A stretch of DNA of 42,263 nt from NCBI GenBank assembly GCA_902781895.1, contig CACZLA010000015.1:1-42263 (forward strand), read 5' to 3'. This document shows positions 9,266 to 18,762 of this stretch, piece after piece. Position numbers and translations under genes: made by a program. The notes under the pieces are model-generated. The model saw nothing but the letters and a program-made list of their open reading frames with translations. It was not told where the DNA came from and did not search any database. Numbering within the stretch: the first letter of the stretch is position 1; each line of letters begins with the position of its first letter. Source of the stretch: an uncultured Lachnospiraceae bacterium. Its GTDB lineage: Bacteria; Bacillota; Clostridia; Lachnospirales; Lachnospiraceae.

Positions 9266-12256
9266 ATAATTATCAAATTCGAGAGCTCTGCGCATCTGAA
9301 GATCTATGTTACTGATTCCGACGATGAGCTGTGGCTTGCCTTCTTCATCAACCATTGTTGCCTTGAGACTTACGTAGGTTGGCTCGTCATTTATCATAAG
9401 ACGATAATTCAGAACGAACATACCGATGTCCTCTATCTCACGTAAAATGATTTCTTTATTAAACATGTGTTTAAACAGAGGAAGGTCATCCTTGCAAATA
9501 GTTCGAGGAGCTTCCTCAAGAGACTTCTCAAAGAAGTCTTTTCCATACTTGGCAATTCCGAGGCCGTCATAATCCCTTGTCGCGCCATACTCAATAAAAT
9601 TATCTGTCTCAGGATCGACGCTGTACACCGCAATAAGATCCATGGAAAGTGCAACTATTCGGTCATAGGTCAGCTTCTCTTCCTGCAGTCTTTCGAGAGC
9701 TTCCTGCTGTCTCATCTGAGCATCCACATTATTGACACCTATAATTATATGGCTTGGATCATTACCCATTTTGACAGCCTTCATATTTACATATACAGGT
9801 TTTTCGTCTATAAGAAGTCGGTATGTCAGTGTGAATGTGCCATTCTCTTCGATGGATTTTAGAACATTTTCCTTGGTGAAGGCTTCACTTAATCGTTCTA
9901 CATCGTCACGATATACGACTTCCATGGCATCCTGCCTGCTGGCTGGGAAGAAGTTGGTTCCGTGGCGTTCCACGGAAAGATTCTCGTGGGTCGGATCAGG
10001 ATGATATTCGACAAAATCCTCTGTTTCGATATTTATATAGTAAAGATTCAGGTAGTCGGCTGACAGACTGTTTGCTATGTCAGCATAGGTGACAGCCTGT
10101 CCGGTATCCTTGATTACACCGAGAACTACAACAGCACATGCAGTGTAGCCCGAAACAGGGTTAGTAGAAATCTTTCTGATAAATGCATGAATAGTCGAAT
10201 CAGCAGTTATCTTCTCGTCTATATAAACTCTGTCACCGGTAAGAGAGCAGTGCTTTATTCCCCTGGCAAAAGCACCACTCAGTCCTTCTCCAAAGGAGTC
10301 ATATGGAACCTTCTGGGCAAGGTCGATATCCCCGAAGGACATTTGAAGAAAATCTCTAAAGGATTGATTAGATCTAACTACAAGAAAATAATCTTCTTTA
10401 GCTTCCACAACAGCCATGGGCAGAGTATTAAAATACTGGTTCAGATTCTCGTCATCACTTACGGCGACTGAGAGGTCATATAGATTAACATTTCCGATAG
10501 AAGTATAGTATGCTGACTCTTCGGGATTTTCAAAGCCTATCTGGCGACCTTCTTCGTTACGCTTAAGTATCTCTTCATAAGGTATCGGCTTGGTGTAATA
10601 ATACCCCTGAAGCTTGGTACATCCGACTTCGCGGAGGAACTGCACCTGCTCAGGTGTTTCAACACCTTCCATAAGGGTTTCTATTCCAAGACCGAGAGCC
10701 ATCTTGATTATCTCGGTTATTATGACCTTGCTCTTGTCACTGTTATCAAACTGCTTCATAAAACGCATATCCAGTTTGATAAGATCGAAATGTATGCTCT
10801 GCAAAGTATCAAGTGAAGAGTAGCCACTTCCGAAGTCATCCATCCATACCTGGAATCCCAGACTCTGGAACCTTTCAACCTGAGACTTGATAAAGTCAAA
10901 ATCACTGCCGACCACACTTTCGGTTATTTCTATAGTAAGCATATCTCTGCTGAATCCGGAGGCATCTACTCGCCTGCATACTTCATCCACTATGTCGCAG
11001 GCATCGAAGTCTGTTCTGGAAAGATTTACAGAGATACAGGACATATAAAGTCCGGACTGTTTCTGCATTTGCATTCTTTCCAGTATCCGGTCAACCATAT
11101 AGAGATCAACTTTATATATGAGTTTTGATTCTTCGAGAATAGGAATAAACTCTGCCGGGGATAGCATACCCCTTTCAGGATCTATCCATCTGGCAAGAGC
11201 CTCCTCATCACAGACTTTGCCGTTAGCTGCTCTGACTATAGGCTGATAGTAAGCCTGTATCCATTTTTCTTCGAGAGCTTTGTCGAGATTATCCAGAACA
11301 TACTGGCGGTTTGTTTCATAAGCAAGCATCTCATCGTTAAAGCAAACAAAACCGGACTCGGAAGAATTCCGCAGGGTATTACATGCATATCTGGCTCTGT
11401 CCAGAGCACGGCTGGTCTCTACAACGCCCATGGTGTCAGGATATATACCTACCCTGACGGTTATTGACTTACCATCATTTATTCCAAGCATGTTCTCAAA
11501 AATACAGTTTATCGAATCCTCAAGTTTCTCAGACTGAGCAATAAAAGCAAAATTATCCTGACCTATACGACAGCAGTTATCAGCACCAAAACGATCGGAA
11601 AGAAGGTTTGAAAACTCTCTGAGAAGATTATTACCTTCTGAAAAACCATGCTTTACATTGTAGAATTTCATACCGTTCAGGTTGGCAAAACAAAGAGAAC
11701 AATGCTGATTTTTTGCATGATAAGCATCCCTGGCTGTTCTGGCAAGCTCAAGGAAGTAAGTCATGTTAGGTATTCCGGTAAGGAAATCATAGTTGGACTG
11801 TCGGTGAAGTGACTCTGCATTCAGGGATATACTGAGATCGTGGGTCAGAGCATCAGTCTGGAGAAGCTCGTCGCCCATGTATTCTCCCTCATCCACGTAC
11901 CATACGAGAGCCAGCTTTACACCTTCCGGATAGATGTGCTTTCCAAAGGCATGGATGATCCTGTATCCGTCGCCTCTTTTTGAACGGTAAATAACATTGT
12001 ATTCTTCATCATTTGTTGCAAAGCGAACAGCAGCATCCTGTATTCTTGCAATATCATCAGGATGGGTATCGACATACATATCGTTGTCCATATCGTAGTA
12101 AGCCTTTTCGCGGTCATCATAACCAAACATCTCCATGAATCCATCAGTAAGGAGAACGGTTACGACGCGTTGATTTATAAACTGATAGAAAGCGAAGGGA
12201 ACAACACTATGCATGATTGCTACTTCTTCGATTTCATTGAATCTATATTTTTCCAT
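9251..12256 (-). CDS. PAS-GGDEF(degenerate)-EAL protein, predicted c-di-GMP phosphodiesterase
   Basis: A 1001-residue cytoplasmic signalling protein. Order: PAS-like domain (about 20-125), GGDEF-fold domain (about 155-310) with GQDNF at 232-236 in place of GGDEF and thus inactive as a cyclase, EAL domain (about 325-575), and C-terminal PAS-like repeats, two of which (about 740-870 and 880-1000) resemble each other (LIDEKPVYVNMKA and MINDEPTYVSLKA). EAL catalytic motifs are present: EALARW, SVNLS, IEITES, DDFGSGYSS, EGVET, QGYYYTKP, so it should hydrolyse c-di-GMP. The start at 12256 was chosen because GAAGG lies 8 bases before it; the upstream TTG/ATG at 12274/12271 have none. No transmembrane segment is seen. 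Confidence 0.88.
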   Translation of the reverse strand: MEKYRFNEIEEVAIMHSVVPFAFYQFINQRVVTVLLTDGFMEMFGYDDREKAYYDMDNDMYVDTHPDDIARIQDAAVRFATNDEEYNVIYRSKRGDGYRIIHAFGKHIYPEGVKLALVWYVDEGEYMGDELLQTDALTHDLSISLNAESLHRQSNYDFLTGIPNMTYFLELARTARDAYHAKNQHCSLCFANLNGMKFYNVKHGFSEGNNLLREFSNLLSDRFGADNCCRIGQDNFAFIAQSEKLEDSINCIFENMLGINDGKSITVRVGIYPDTMGVVETSRALDRARYACNTLRNSSESGFVCFNDEMLAYETNRQYVLDNLDKALEEKWIQAYYQPIVRAANGKVCDEEALARWIDPERGMLSPAEFIPILEESKLIYKVDLYMVDRILERMQMQKQSGLYMSCISVNLSRTDFDACDIVDEVCRRVDASGFSRDMLTIEITESVVGSDFDFIKSQVERFQSLGFQVWMDDFGSGYSSLDTLQSIHFDLIKLDMRFMKQFDNSDKSKVIITEIIKMALGLGIETLMEGVETPEQVQFLREVGCTKLQGYYYTKPIPYEEILKRNEEGRQIGFENPEESAYYTSIGNVNLYDLSVAVSDDENLNQYFNTLPMAVVEAKEDYFLVVRSNQSFRDFLQMSFGDIDLAQKVPYDSFGEGLSGAFARGIKHCSLTGDRVYIDEKITADSTIHAFIRKISTNPVSGYTACAVVVLGVIKDTGQAVTYADIANSLSADYLNLYYINIETEDFVEYHPDPTHENLSVERHGTNFFPASRQDAMEVVYRDDVERLSEAFTKENVLKSIEENGTFTLTYRLLIDEKPVYVNMKAVKMGNDPSHIIIGVNNVDAQMRQQEALERLQEEKLTYDRIVALSMDLIAVYSVDPETDNFIEYGATRDYDGLGIAKYGKDFFEKSLEEAPRTICKDDLPLFKHMFNKEIILREIEDIGMFVLNYRLMINDEPTYVSLKATMVDEEGKPQLIVGISNIDLQMRRALEFDNYKKEQ

Positions 12257-12338
12257 AAGAACTACCTTCATCAAAAAATACTTATCATAATTTTACTATA
12301 AAATGGCAAAAAACAAAACATAAAAATAGAAAAAAATA

Positions 12339-12368
12339 TTGACAATAAATCATCTGCTGTGCTAAACT
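12339..12368 (+). promoter_or_regulatory. Promoter of the trp operon
   Basis: A consensus TTGACA at 12339-12344 is followed after 18 bp by TAAACT (12363-12368) with an upstream TGC, an extended -10. It is the only good promoter between the divergent EAL gene and the T-box leader. Confidence 0.7.
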
Positions 12369-12662
12369 TCTCTAAACCGTTGATGAAGGGTAAGTAGGTA
12401 AAACCTCCTTTGTTACAGAGAACCGCAGGTGGTGAGATTGCGGTATTAAGTGTTTTATTGAATGGACTTCAGAGGGCGACCTGAAATGCTTATGGGCAAA
12501 GTATGGGAGACGGAGTGATGGATCTTCGTTAAAAAAGTTCAGCATATGATTGTATGCGCTAAGAGGGTGTTTTATACATCAAGCCGGGTGGCACCGCAGG
12601 TAAAGTTTAGTCTAGCCTGTCCCAGCAGTAGGAATACTGTGGGACGGGCTTTTATTATTTTA
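12369..12662 (+). promoter_or_regulatory. T-box leader (tRNA-Trp sensing) of the trp operon
   Basis: The leader contains the T-box signature GGGTGGCACCGCAGG at 12586-12600, which binds the uncharged NCCA end of tRNA in the antiterminator, and Stem I elements: an AGAGA-type S-turn near 12416, GGTGGTGAGA, and the specifier region AATGGACTTC. The specifier codon is TGG at 12463-12465 followed by a purine, matching tRNA-Trp. An intrinsic terminator follows at 12615. Uncharged tRNA-Trp should stabilise the antiterminator and let transcription proceed into trpB2-trpA. This explains the whole 448-bp gap between the EAL gene and trpB2. Confidence 0.93.
12615..12656 (+). terminator. T-box-controlled intrinsic terminator
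   Basis: Strong stem GCCTGTCCCAGCAGTA paired with TACTGTGGGACGGGC around a GGAA loop, followed by TTTTATTATTTT. It is the terminator arm competing with the T-box antiterminator. Confidence 0.9.
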
Positions 12663-12704
12663 AAAATTAAAATGAGAAAGATATAAAAAAAGGAGGACAG
12701 AAAG

Positions 12705-14078
12705 ATGTCAAACGAAAAGATCCCTTACAAAATCTATTTAAAAGAAGATGAGATGCCAAAGGCATGGTATAACCTGAGAGCAGATATGACTAACAAGCCG
12801 GCTCCGCTTCTTAACCCTGGAACAGGTCAGCCCCTTACGGCTGAGGAGCTTTCACCTATTTTCTGTGAGGAGCTTGTACAGCAGGAGCTTGATGATACTA
12901 CAGCGTTTATAGAGATTCCTGAAGAAATCAGAGAATTCTATAAGATGTACAGACCATCACCACTTGTAAGAGCTTACTGCCTTGAGAAGAAGCTTGGTAC
13001 ACCTGCAAAGATCTACTACAAGTTTGAAGGAAATAATACAAGCGGAAGCCATAAGCTTAACTCAGCTATAGCTCAGGCATATTATGCTAAGAAGCAGGGC
13101 CTTAAGGGTGTTACTACCGAGACCGGTGCAGGTCAGTGGGGAACAGCACTTTCCATGGCTTGTTCATATTTCGATCTGGATTGTAAGGTATTCATGGTTA
13201 AGGTTTCATATGAGCAGAAGCCTTTCAGAAGAGAGGTTATGAGAACATACGGTGCTTCAGTTACACCTTCACCTTCAGAGACAACAGAGGTTGGAAAGAA
13301 GATACTTGCTGAGCATCCGGGAACAACTGGAAGTCTTGGCTGTGCTATATCAGAGGCAGTTGAAGTAGCAACAAAGAATCCGGGATACAGATATGTGCTG
13401 GGAAGCGTTCTCAATCAGGTACTCCTTCATCAGTCAGTTATCGGACTTGAGACAAAGACTGCACTTGATAAGTATGGAATCAAGCCTGACATCATCATAG
13501 GATGTGCAGGAGGCGGATCAAACCTCGGTGGACTTATAGCACCATTTATGGGTGAGAAGCTCAGAGGAGAGGCTGATTACAGAATAGTAGCAGTTGAGCC
13601 TGCTTCATGTCCAAGCTTTACAAGAGGAACTTATGCATACGATTTCTGCGATACAGGAATGATCTGTCCTCTGGCAAAAATGTATACACTGGGAAGCAGC
13701 TTTATTCCTTCTGCAAACCATGCAGGCGGTCTGAGATTCCACGGTATGAGCTCAACACTTTCACAGCTTTATCATGATGGTTACATGGAAGCTACAAGCG
13801 TAGAGCAGACATCAGTATTTGAGGCAGCTGAGCAGTTTGCAAGAGTAGAAGGTATCCTTCCTGCACCTGAAAGCTCACATGCTATCAGAGTTGCTATCGA
13901 TGAGGCACTTAAGTGCAAGGAGACAGGTGAAGAGAAGACTATCGTATTTGGTCTTACGGGAACAGGTTACTTCGATATGGTTGCATATGAGAAGTACAAT
14001 GACGGCGAGATGTCAGATTATATCCCAAGTGATGAGGAGATTGCAGCATCTGTCGCAAAGCTTCCACATGTTGAGTAA
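12705..14078 (+). CDS. trpB2: Tryptophan synthase beta chain, type 2 (TrpB2)
   Basis: A 457-residue PLP enzyme of the TrpB2 group (COG1350), longer than classical TrpB (about 400) and with the characteristic N-terminal extension. The PLP lysine is Lys117 in NTSGSHKLNSA, the ammonium-binding region is ETGAGQWGTALS, and the phosphate-binding loop is CAGGGSNLGG. It condenses indole with L-serine. TrpB2 proteins often work without TrpA and are linked to indole salvage. It is the first gene after the T-box, preceded by AAAGGAGG, and is separated from the classical trpB/trpA pair at the other end of the same operon. Having both forms in one operon suggests distinct roles: channelled synthesis by TrpAB and direct use of free indole by TrpB2. 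Confidence 0.93.
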   Translation: MSNEKIPYKIYLKEDEMPKAWYNLRADMTNKPAPLLNPGTGQPLTAEELSPIFCEELVQQELDDTTAFIEIPEEIREFYKMYRPSPLVRAYCLEKKLGTPAKIYYKFEGNNTSGSHKLNSAIAQAYYAKKQGLKGVTTETGAGQWGTALSMACSYFDLDCKVFMVKVSYEQKPFRREVMRTYGASVTPSPSETTEVGKKILAEHPGTTGSLGCAISEAVEVATKNPGYRYVLGSVLNQVLLHQSVIGLETKTALDKYGIKPDIIIGCAGGGSNLGGLIAPFMGEKLRGEADYRIVAVEPASCPSFTRGTYAYDFCDTGMICPLAKMYTLGSSFIPSANHAGGLRFHGMSSTLSQLYHDGYMEATSVEQTSVFEAAEQFARVEGILPAPESSHAIRVAIDEALKCKETGEEKTIVFGLTGTGYFDMVAYEKYNDGEMSDYIPSDEEIAASVAKLPHVE

Positions 14079-14125
14079 TATAAAGTGGATTTAGGGCGAT
14101 GTCCCGCAAAGGTTGATTAAATAAA

Positions 14126-15586
14126 ATGAAAATAAATCAGAGTATTGAAGAATTAAAAAAATTAAACAAAGATCAGTACTGCGTGGCACCTGTTAGTTAT
14201 GAGATATTATCCGATTTTATAACTCCCATTGAGGCATTGAGGATTCTGAAAAATGTATCCTCCCACACCTACATGCTGGAGTCGGCACAGGCAAGTGATA
14301 CCTGGGGAAGATATACCTTCCTCGGGTATGAGCCGAAGCTGGAGATAACATGTATAAATGGGGAAATGAAAATAGGTGACGTTACGGTTCAGACTGATAA
14401 TCCGACGGAATATATACGTCAGATCCTGTCACAGTACAGAAGTCCGAGATTTGAGAATATGCCACCATTTACCGGTGGCCTTGTAGGATATTTCTCCTAT
14501 GACTATCTGAAATACAGCGAGCCGATCCTTCGTCGTGAGGTCTGTGATGAGGATGAGTTTAAGGATGTTGATCTGATGCTGTTTGATAAGGTTATAGCAT
14601 TTGATAATGTAAAGCAGAAAATCGTCCTTATAGCAAATGTAAAGCTAAATGATCTTGAGGCTGAGTATAACAGAGCGGTTATTGAACTTGAAAAGATGGC
14701 TGAGCTTCTTCTTAGTGGCGAGAAGATAAAGGAAGCTCCGGGAAAGATACTCGGAGAAGTAACTCCCCGTTTCAACAAAGAAGAATATTCGGAAATGGTT
14801 GAGAAGGGAAAGAATTATATCTTTGAGGGAGATATATTCCAGATAGTTCTTTCCAACAGACTCTCGGCACCATTTGAGGGAAGTCTTCTCAATACCTACA
14901 GAATGCTCAGAACCATAAATCCTTCACCTTATATGTTCTATTTTTCCGGAACAGATGTTGAGGTGGCAGGAGCTTCTCCGGAAACACTGGTGAAGCTTGA
15001 GGATGGCGTGCTTCACACATTTCCTCTTGCAGGTACAAGACCCAGAGGAAAGAATACCGCAGAGGATAAGGCGCTGGAAAAGGAGCTTCTTAAGGATGAA
15101 AAGGAACTGGCCGAACATAACATGCTTGTGGATCTCGGCAGAAATGATCTGGGACGTGTAAGTAAGTTCGGTACCGTAGAGGTTGAGAAGTACATGGAGG
15201 TTCTCAGATTCTCCCATGTTATGCATATCGGTTCCACGGTAAGAGGTGAGATCAGAGAAGATAAGGATGCACTTGATGCCATAGAGGCAGTGCTTCCTGC
15301 AGGTACCCTCTCAGGGGCACCGAAGCTCAGAGCATGTCAGCTGATAGATGAGCTTGAAGGCTGCAAAAGAGGTATCTATGGCGGAGCCATAGGCTATATA
15401 GATTTCACCGGAAATATGGATACCTGCATAGCCATAAGGATAGCTTATAAAAAGAACGGTAAGGTATTTGTCCGGTCAGGAGCGGGAATCGTTGCTGATT
15501 CCGTGCCGGAAAAGGAATACCAGGAGTGCCTGAATAAGGCAAGGGCAGTGATAAATGCTATCGAAAGCGCAAACGACATGGCATGA
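14126..15586 (+). CDS. trpE: Anthranilate synthase component I
   Basis: A 486-residue chorismate-utilising enzyme that forms anthranilate from chorismate with ammonia supplied by TrpG. The N-terminal allosteric motif is YMLESAQ (LLES-type tryptophan-binding site), which points to feedback inhibition by tryptophan. C-terminal catalytic motifs are GTRPRGK, DLGRNDLGRV, PAGTLSGAPK and the GGAIGYIDF region. Length is normal for TrpE. The ATG at 14126 has only AAAGG at a rather long distance upstream, so translation may be modest or partly coupled to trpB2, whose stop lies 47 bp before. Confidence 0.96.
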   Translation: MKINQSIEELKKLNKDQYCVAPVSYEILSDFITPIEALRILKNVSSHTYMLESAQASDTWGRYTFLGYEPKLEITCINGEMKIGDVTVQTDNPTEYIRQILSQYRSPRFENMPPFTGGLVGYFSYDYLKYSEPILRREVCDEDEFKDVDLMLFDKVIAFDNVKQKIVLIANVKLNDLEAEYNRAVIELEKMAELLLSGEKIKEAPGKILGEVTPRFNKEEYSEMVEKGKNYIFEGDIFQIVLSNRLSAPFEGSLLNTYRMLRTINPSPYMFYFSGTDVEVAGASPETLVKLEDGVLHTFPLAGTRPRGKNTAEDKALEKELLKDEKELAEHNMLVDLGRNDLGRVSKFGTVEVEKYMEVLRFSHVMHIGSTVRGEIREDKDALDAIEAVLPAGTLSGAPKLRACQLIDELEGCKRGIYGGAIGYIDFTGNMDTCIAIRIAYKKNGKVFVRSGAGIVADSVPEKEYQECLNKARAVINAIESANDMA

Positions 15587-15645
15587 ATGCCATAAGACGG
15601 ATACGTAAAATTCTTTAGCAGTAAAAGAAAAAAGAGGAAGACGAT

Positions 15646-16212
15646 ATGATCCTTCTGATAGATAATTACGACAGCTTTTCCTATAATCTGTATCAGCTTA
15701 TAGGAACTATAAATCCGGATATTAAGGTCATCAGAAATGATGAGATGACCATATCCGGAATAGAACAATTAAATCCATCTCACATCATTCTGTCACCCGG
15801 TCCGGGAAAGCCGTGTGATGCAGGTATATGTGAAGATGTTGTAAGACATTTTCAGGGCAGGATCCCGATAATGGGAGTGTGCCTCGGACATCAGGCCATA
15901 TGCGAGGTTTACGGGGCAACAGTAACCTATGCAAAGCGGCTGATGCATGGCAAACAGTCCATCTCAACTATAGATACCGGTGTGGATATATTTGCCGGAA
16001 TGAATGATAAGCTAAAGGTTGCAAGATACCATTCTCTTGCAGCAAAGGCAGATACGGTTCCAGATACATTGAAGGTTATTGCAACCGCTGATGATGACGG
16101 AGAGGTAATGGCCGTAAAGCATAAGGATTATCCGGTTTACGGACTGCAGTTTCATCCTGAGTCCATACTTACACCGGAAGGAATAACAATTTTGAAGAGT
16201 TTTTTGAGATAG
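15646..16212 (+). CDS. trpG: Anthranilate synthase component II (glutamine amidotransferase)
   Basis: A 188-residue class I glutamine amidotransferase. The nucleophile Cys79 sits in GVCLGHQ, the oxyanion segment is SPGPGKP and the catalytic His/Glu pair is in LQFHPES. It hydrolyses glutamine and passes ammonia to TrpE. Not fused to TrpD. It could also serve 4-amino-4-deoxychorismate synthase as in some Bacilli, but the operon context favours Trp. Good GAGGA-type binding site upstream. Confidence 0.95.
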   Translation: MILLIDNYDSFSYNLYQLIGTINPDIKVIRNDEMTISGIEQLNPSHIILSPGPGKPCDAGICEDVVRHFQGRIPIMGVCLGHQAICEVYGATVTYAKRLMHGKQSISTIDTGVDIFAGMNDKLKVARYHSLAAKADTVPDTLKVIATADDDGEVMAVKHKDYPVYGLQFHPESILTPEGITILKSFLR

Positions 16213-16230
16213 TTATGGAGGTACAAAATA

Positions 16231-17250
16231 ATGATTAAGGATGCTATCGAAAAGATTGTTAATAAACAGGACCTCACCTATGACGAGGCATATACTGTAA
16301 TGAATGAGATAATGAGTGGAAATACAACTCCTACTCAGAATGCTGCATTTCTTTCTGCACTTTCCACAAAGAGTGCAAAGGCAGAAACCACAGATGAGAT
16401 AGCCGGTTGTGCGGCTGCCATGAGAGATCATGCAACAAAGGTTGAAACCGGAATGGATATATTTGAAATAGTAGGAACTGGTGGAGACAACGCACAGAGC
16501 TTTAACATTTCAACAACCTCGGCACTGGTTGCAGCTGCAGGCGGAATGAAGGTTGCAAAGCACGGAAACAGAGCTGCTTCATCAAAGTGCGGAACAGCAG
16601 ACTGTCTCGAGGCTCTTGGTGTAAACATCGATCAGGATCCTGAAAAATGTATCCAGCTCCTTAATGAAGTAGGCATGTGCTTCTTCTTTGCACAGAAGTA
16701 CCATACCTCCATGAAATATGTGGGAGCCATCAGAAAAGAGCTGGGATTCAGAACTGTTTTCAATATTCTCGGGCCTCTTACAAATCCGGGTATGCCAAGT
16801 CGTCAGCTCCTGGGAGTTTATGACGAATATCTGGTTGAGCCTCTGGCACAGGTTCTCGTAAGCCTTGGTGTAAAAAGAGGAATGGTAGTATATGGGATGG
16901 ACAAGCTGGATGAGATATCTATGAGCTCACCTACAAGAATTTGTGAGATAAAGGATGGCTGGTACAGAACCGTAACCATAAAGCCTGAGGATTTCGGATT
17001 TGAAACCTGCGACAAGTCAGAGCTTGTAGGCGGAACACCTGAAGAAAATGCAGATATAACAAGAGGCATTCTTAAGGGTGAGATAAAGGGTGCTAAAAGA
17101 GCGGCAGTTCTTATGAATGCCGGAGCGTCACTTTATATCGGCGAAAAGGCTGAGACAATGGCTGACGGTGTAAAGCTTGCAGCTGAGATAATAGACTCAG
17201 GAAAAGCACTTGAGACACTTGAGAAGTTTATTGAAGTAAGTAACAGATAA
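16231..17250 (+). CDS. trpD: Anthranilate phosphoribosyltransferase
   Basis: A 339-residue class III phosphoribosyltransferase that joins anthranilate to PRPP. The PRPP motif [14 protein letters not shown] is present, followed by [21 protein letters not shown], which forms the anthranilate tunnel and metal site. Normal full length. It starts 18 bp after trpG with TGGAGG in front, consistent with coupled expression. Confidence 0.96.
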   Translation: MIKDAIEKIVNKQDLTYDEAYTVMNEIMSGNTTPTQNAAFLSALSTKSAKAETTDEIAGCAAAMRDHATKVETGMDIFEIVGTGGDNAQSFNISTTSALVAAAGGMKVAKHGNRAASSKCGTADCLEALGVNIDQDPEKCIQLLNEVGMCFFFAQKYHTSMKYVGAIRKELGFRTVFNILGPLTNPGMPSRQLLGVYDEYLVEPLAQVLVSLGVKRGMVVYGMDKLDEISMSSPTRICEIKDGWYRTVTIKPEDFGFETCDKSELVGGTPEENADITRGILKGEIKGAKRAAVLMNAGASLYIGEKAETMADGVKLAAEIIDSGKALETLEKFIEVSNR

Positions 17251-17298
17251 TACAGTTTTCCTTTTAATGGAAGCTTAGCTGACGGATGAGGTATAATC

Positions 17299-18096
17299 AT
17301 GATTCTTGATGATCTGGCTGAAAGCACAAGAAAAAGAATAGAGGCACAAAAGAAATTATATCCCTATGAGTATATAAAAAGGGATGCCGAGATACTGGCA
17401 GAGCAGGAAATAAAAGACGGAGAGTTTGGTTACAGATTTGAAGATGTTCTGAAAAAACAGGGACTTTCCATAATTGCAGAGGTTAAGAAGGCGTCACCAT
17501 CAAAGGGTGTCATTGCCGATGATTTTCCCTATCTGGATATTGCCAAGGAATACGAGAAAAGCGGAGCAGATGCCATATCCTGCCTGACGGAACCCGAGAG
17601 ATTTCACGGTAGTGATGAATATCTGAGACAGATAGCCGAGAGAGCACTTATACCTGTTCTCAGAAAGGATTTCACTGTTGATGAATACATGATATATCAG
17701 GCAAAGCTTATGGGTGCGTCTGCAGTTCTGCTTATCGCAGCCATACTTACCGATGAACAGTTGAAAAGCTATTTCGAAATAGCCGACTCCCTCAGACTTT
17801 CATGTCTGTTTGAAGCGCATGATGCAGAGGAAGTAAAGAGATGTCTCGATGCAGGTGCCAGAATAGTCGGAGTTAATAACAGAAATCTGAAGGACTTTAC
17901 GGTTGATATACATAACAGTATAAAGCTCCGTGAACTTGTTCCGGATGATATCGTATTTGTTTCGGAAAGCGGCATAATGGTTCCGGAGGATGTAAAAGCT
18001 CTTAAGGATAATGGTACCGACGCAGTTCTCATAGGAGAGATGCTTATGAGAAGTGACAACAAGGGTGAACTGATAGAAAAGCTTAAAACGGTGTAA
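17299..18096 (+). CDS. trpC: Indole-3-glycerol phosphate synthase
   Basis: A 265-residue TIM-barrel enzyme that decarboxylates and closes CdRP to indole-3-glycerol phosphate. Motifs: IIAEVKKASPSKG (substrate-binding Lys), PVLRKDF (catalytic Lys), GVNNRNL and VSESGI. Single-domain form, not fused to TrpF, which follows 3 bp downstream. Confidence 0.96.
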   Translation: MILDDLAESTRKRIEAQKKLYPYEYIKRDAEILAEQEIKDGEFGYRFEDVLKKQGLSIIAEVKKASPSKGVIADDFPYLDIAKEYEKSGADAISCLTEPERFHGSDEYLRQIAERALIPVLRKDFTVDEYMIYQAKLMGASAVLLIAAILTDEQLKSYFEIADSLRLSCLFEAHDAEEVKRCLDAGARIVGVNNRNLKDFTVDIHNSIKLRELVPDDIVFVSESGIMVPEDVKALKDNGTDAVLIGEMLMRSDNKGELIEKLKTV

Positions 18097-18099
18097 TAC

Positions 18100-18711
18100 A
18101 TGATGACAAAGATTAAAATATGCGGACTAAGCCGCCTTCAGGATATAGAGGTCATTAATGAAATAAAGCCTGATTTCATAGGATTTGTTTTTGCTGATTT
18201 CAGTCATCGTTATATCGATAAGGCTGCGGCAAAAAAACTAAAGGCTGCATTAGATCCCGAAATAAAAGCGGTGGGTGTTTTTGTGGATGAGGATGTAAAT
18301 GAAACTGCGTCCTATATAAATGAAAACATTATTGATATGGTTCAGCTTCACGGAAATGAGGATGATACATATATAAGTTGTCTAAGGGCTGAGTGCAGTA
18401 GACCGGTTGAAATAATTAAGGCTTTCAATTTTAACAAGACGAAGGATATAAAAATACTCGAAAATTCAGCGGCTGATTATGTTATGATAGATTCCGGCTG
18501 CGGAACCGGAGAGGTTTTTGACTGGTCAAAGCTCGGAAATATAAAAAGACCATTTTTTCTTGCCGGAGGACTTGGCTGTGAAAATGTATCCGATGCCATA
18601 AAGACGATTCATCCATTTGCTGTGGATGTAAGTTCCGGAGTTGAAACCGATAAACTGAAGGATCCTGAAAAAATGAATGGGTTTGTGAAAACGGTCAGGG
18701 AGATCGGATAA
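18100..18711 (+). CDS. trpF: Phosphoribosylanthranilate isomerase
   Basis: A 203-residue TIM barrel. KIKICGLS near the N-terminus carries the catalytic Cys, VQLHGNE and FLAGGLGCENV are the usual substrate-phosphate and loop motifs, and DSGCGTG contains the catalytic Asp. It isomerises PRA to CdRP, the TrpC substrate. Two adjacent ATGs (18100, 18103) are possible starts. The last codons precede a 51-bp gap to trpB. Confidence 0.94.
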   Translation: MMTKIKICGLSRLQDIEVINEIKPDFIGFVFADFSHRYIDKAAAKKLKAALDPEIKAVGVFVDEDVNETASYINENIIDMVQLHGNEDDTYISCLRAECSRPVEIIKAFNFNKTKDIKILENSAADYVMIDSGCGTGEVFDWSKLGNIKRPFFLAGGLGCENVSDAIKTIHPFAVDVSSGVETDKLKDPEKMNGFVKTVREIG

Positions 18712-18762
18712 GAGGGAGGACGTAGTGGTCCACTGTCCCAAATAATATAGGAGAATGAAGAT

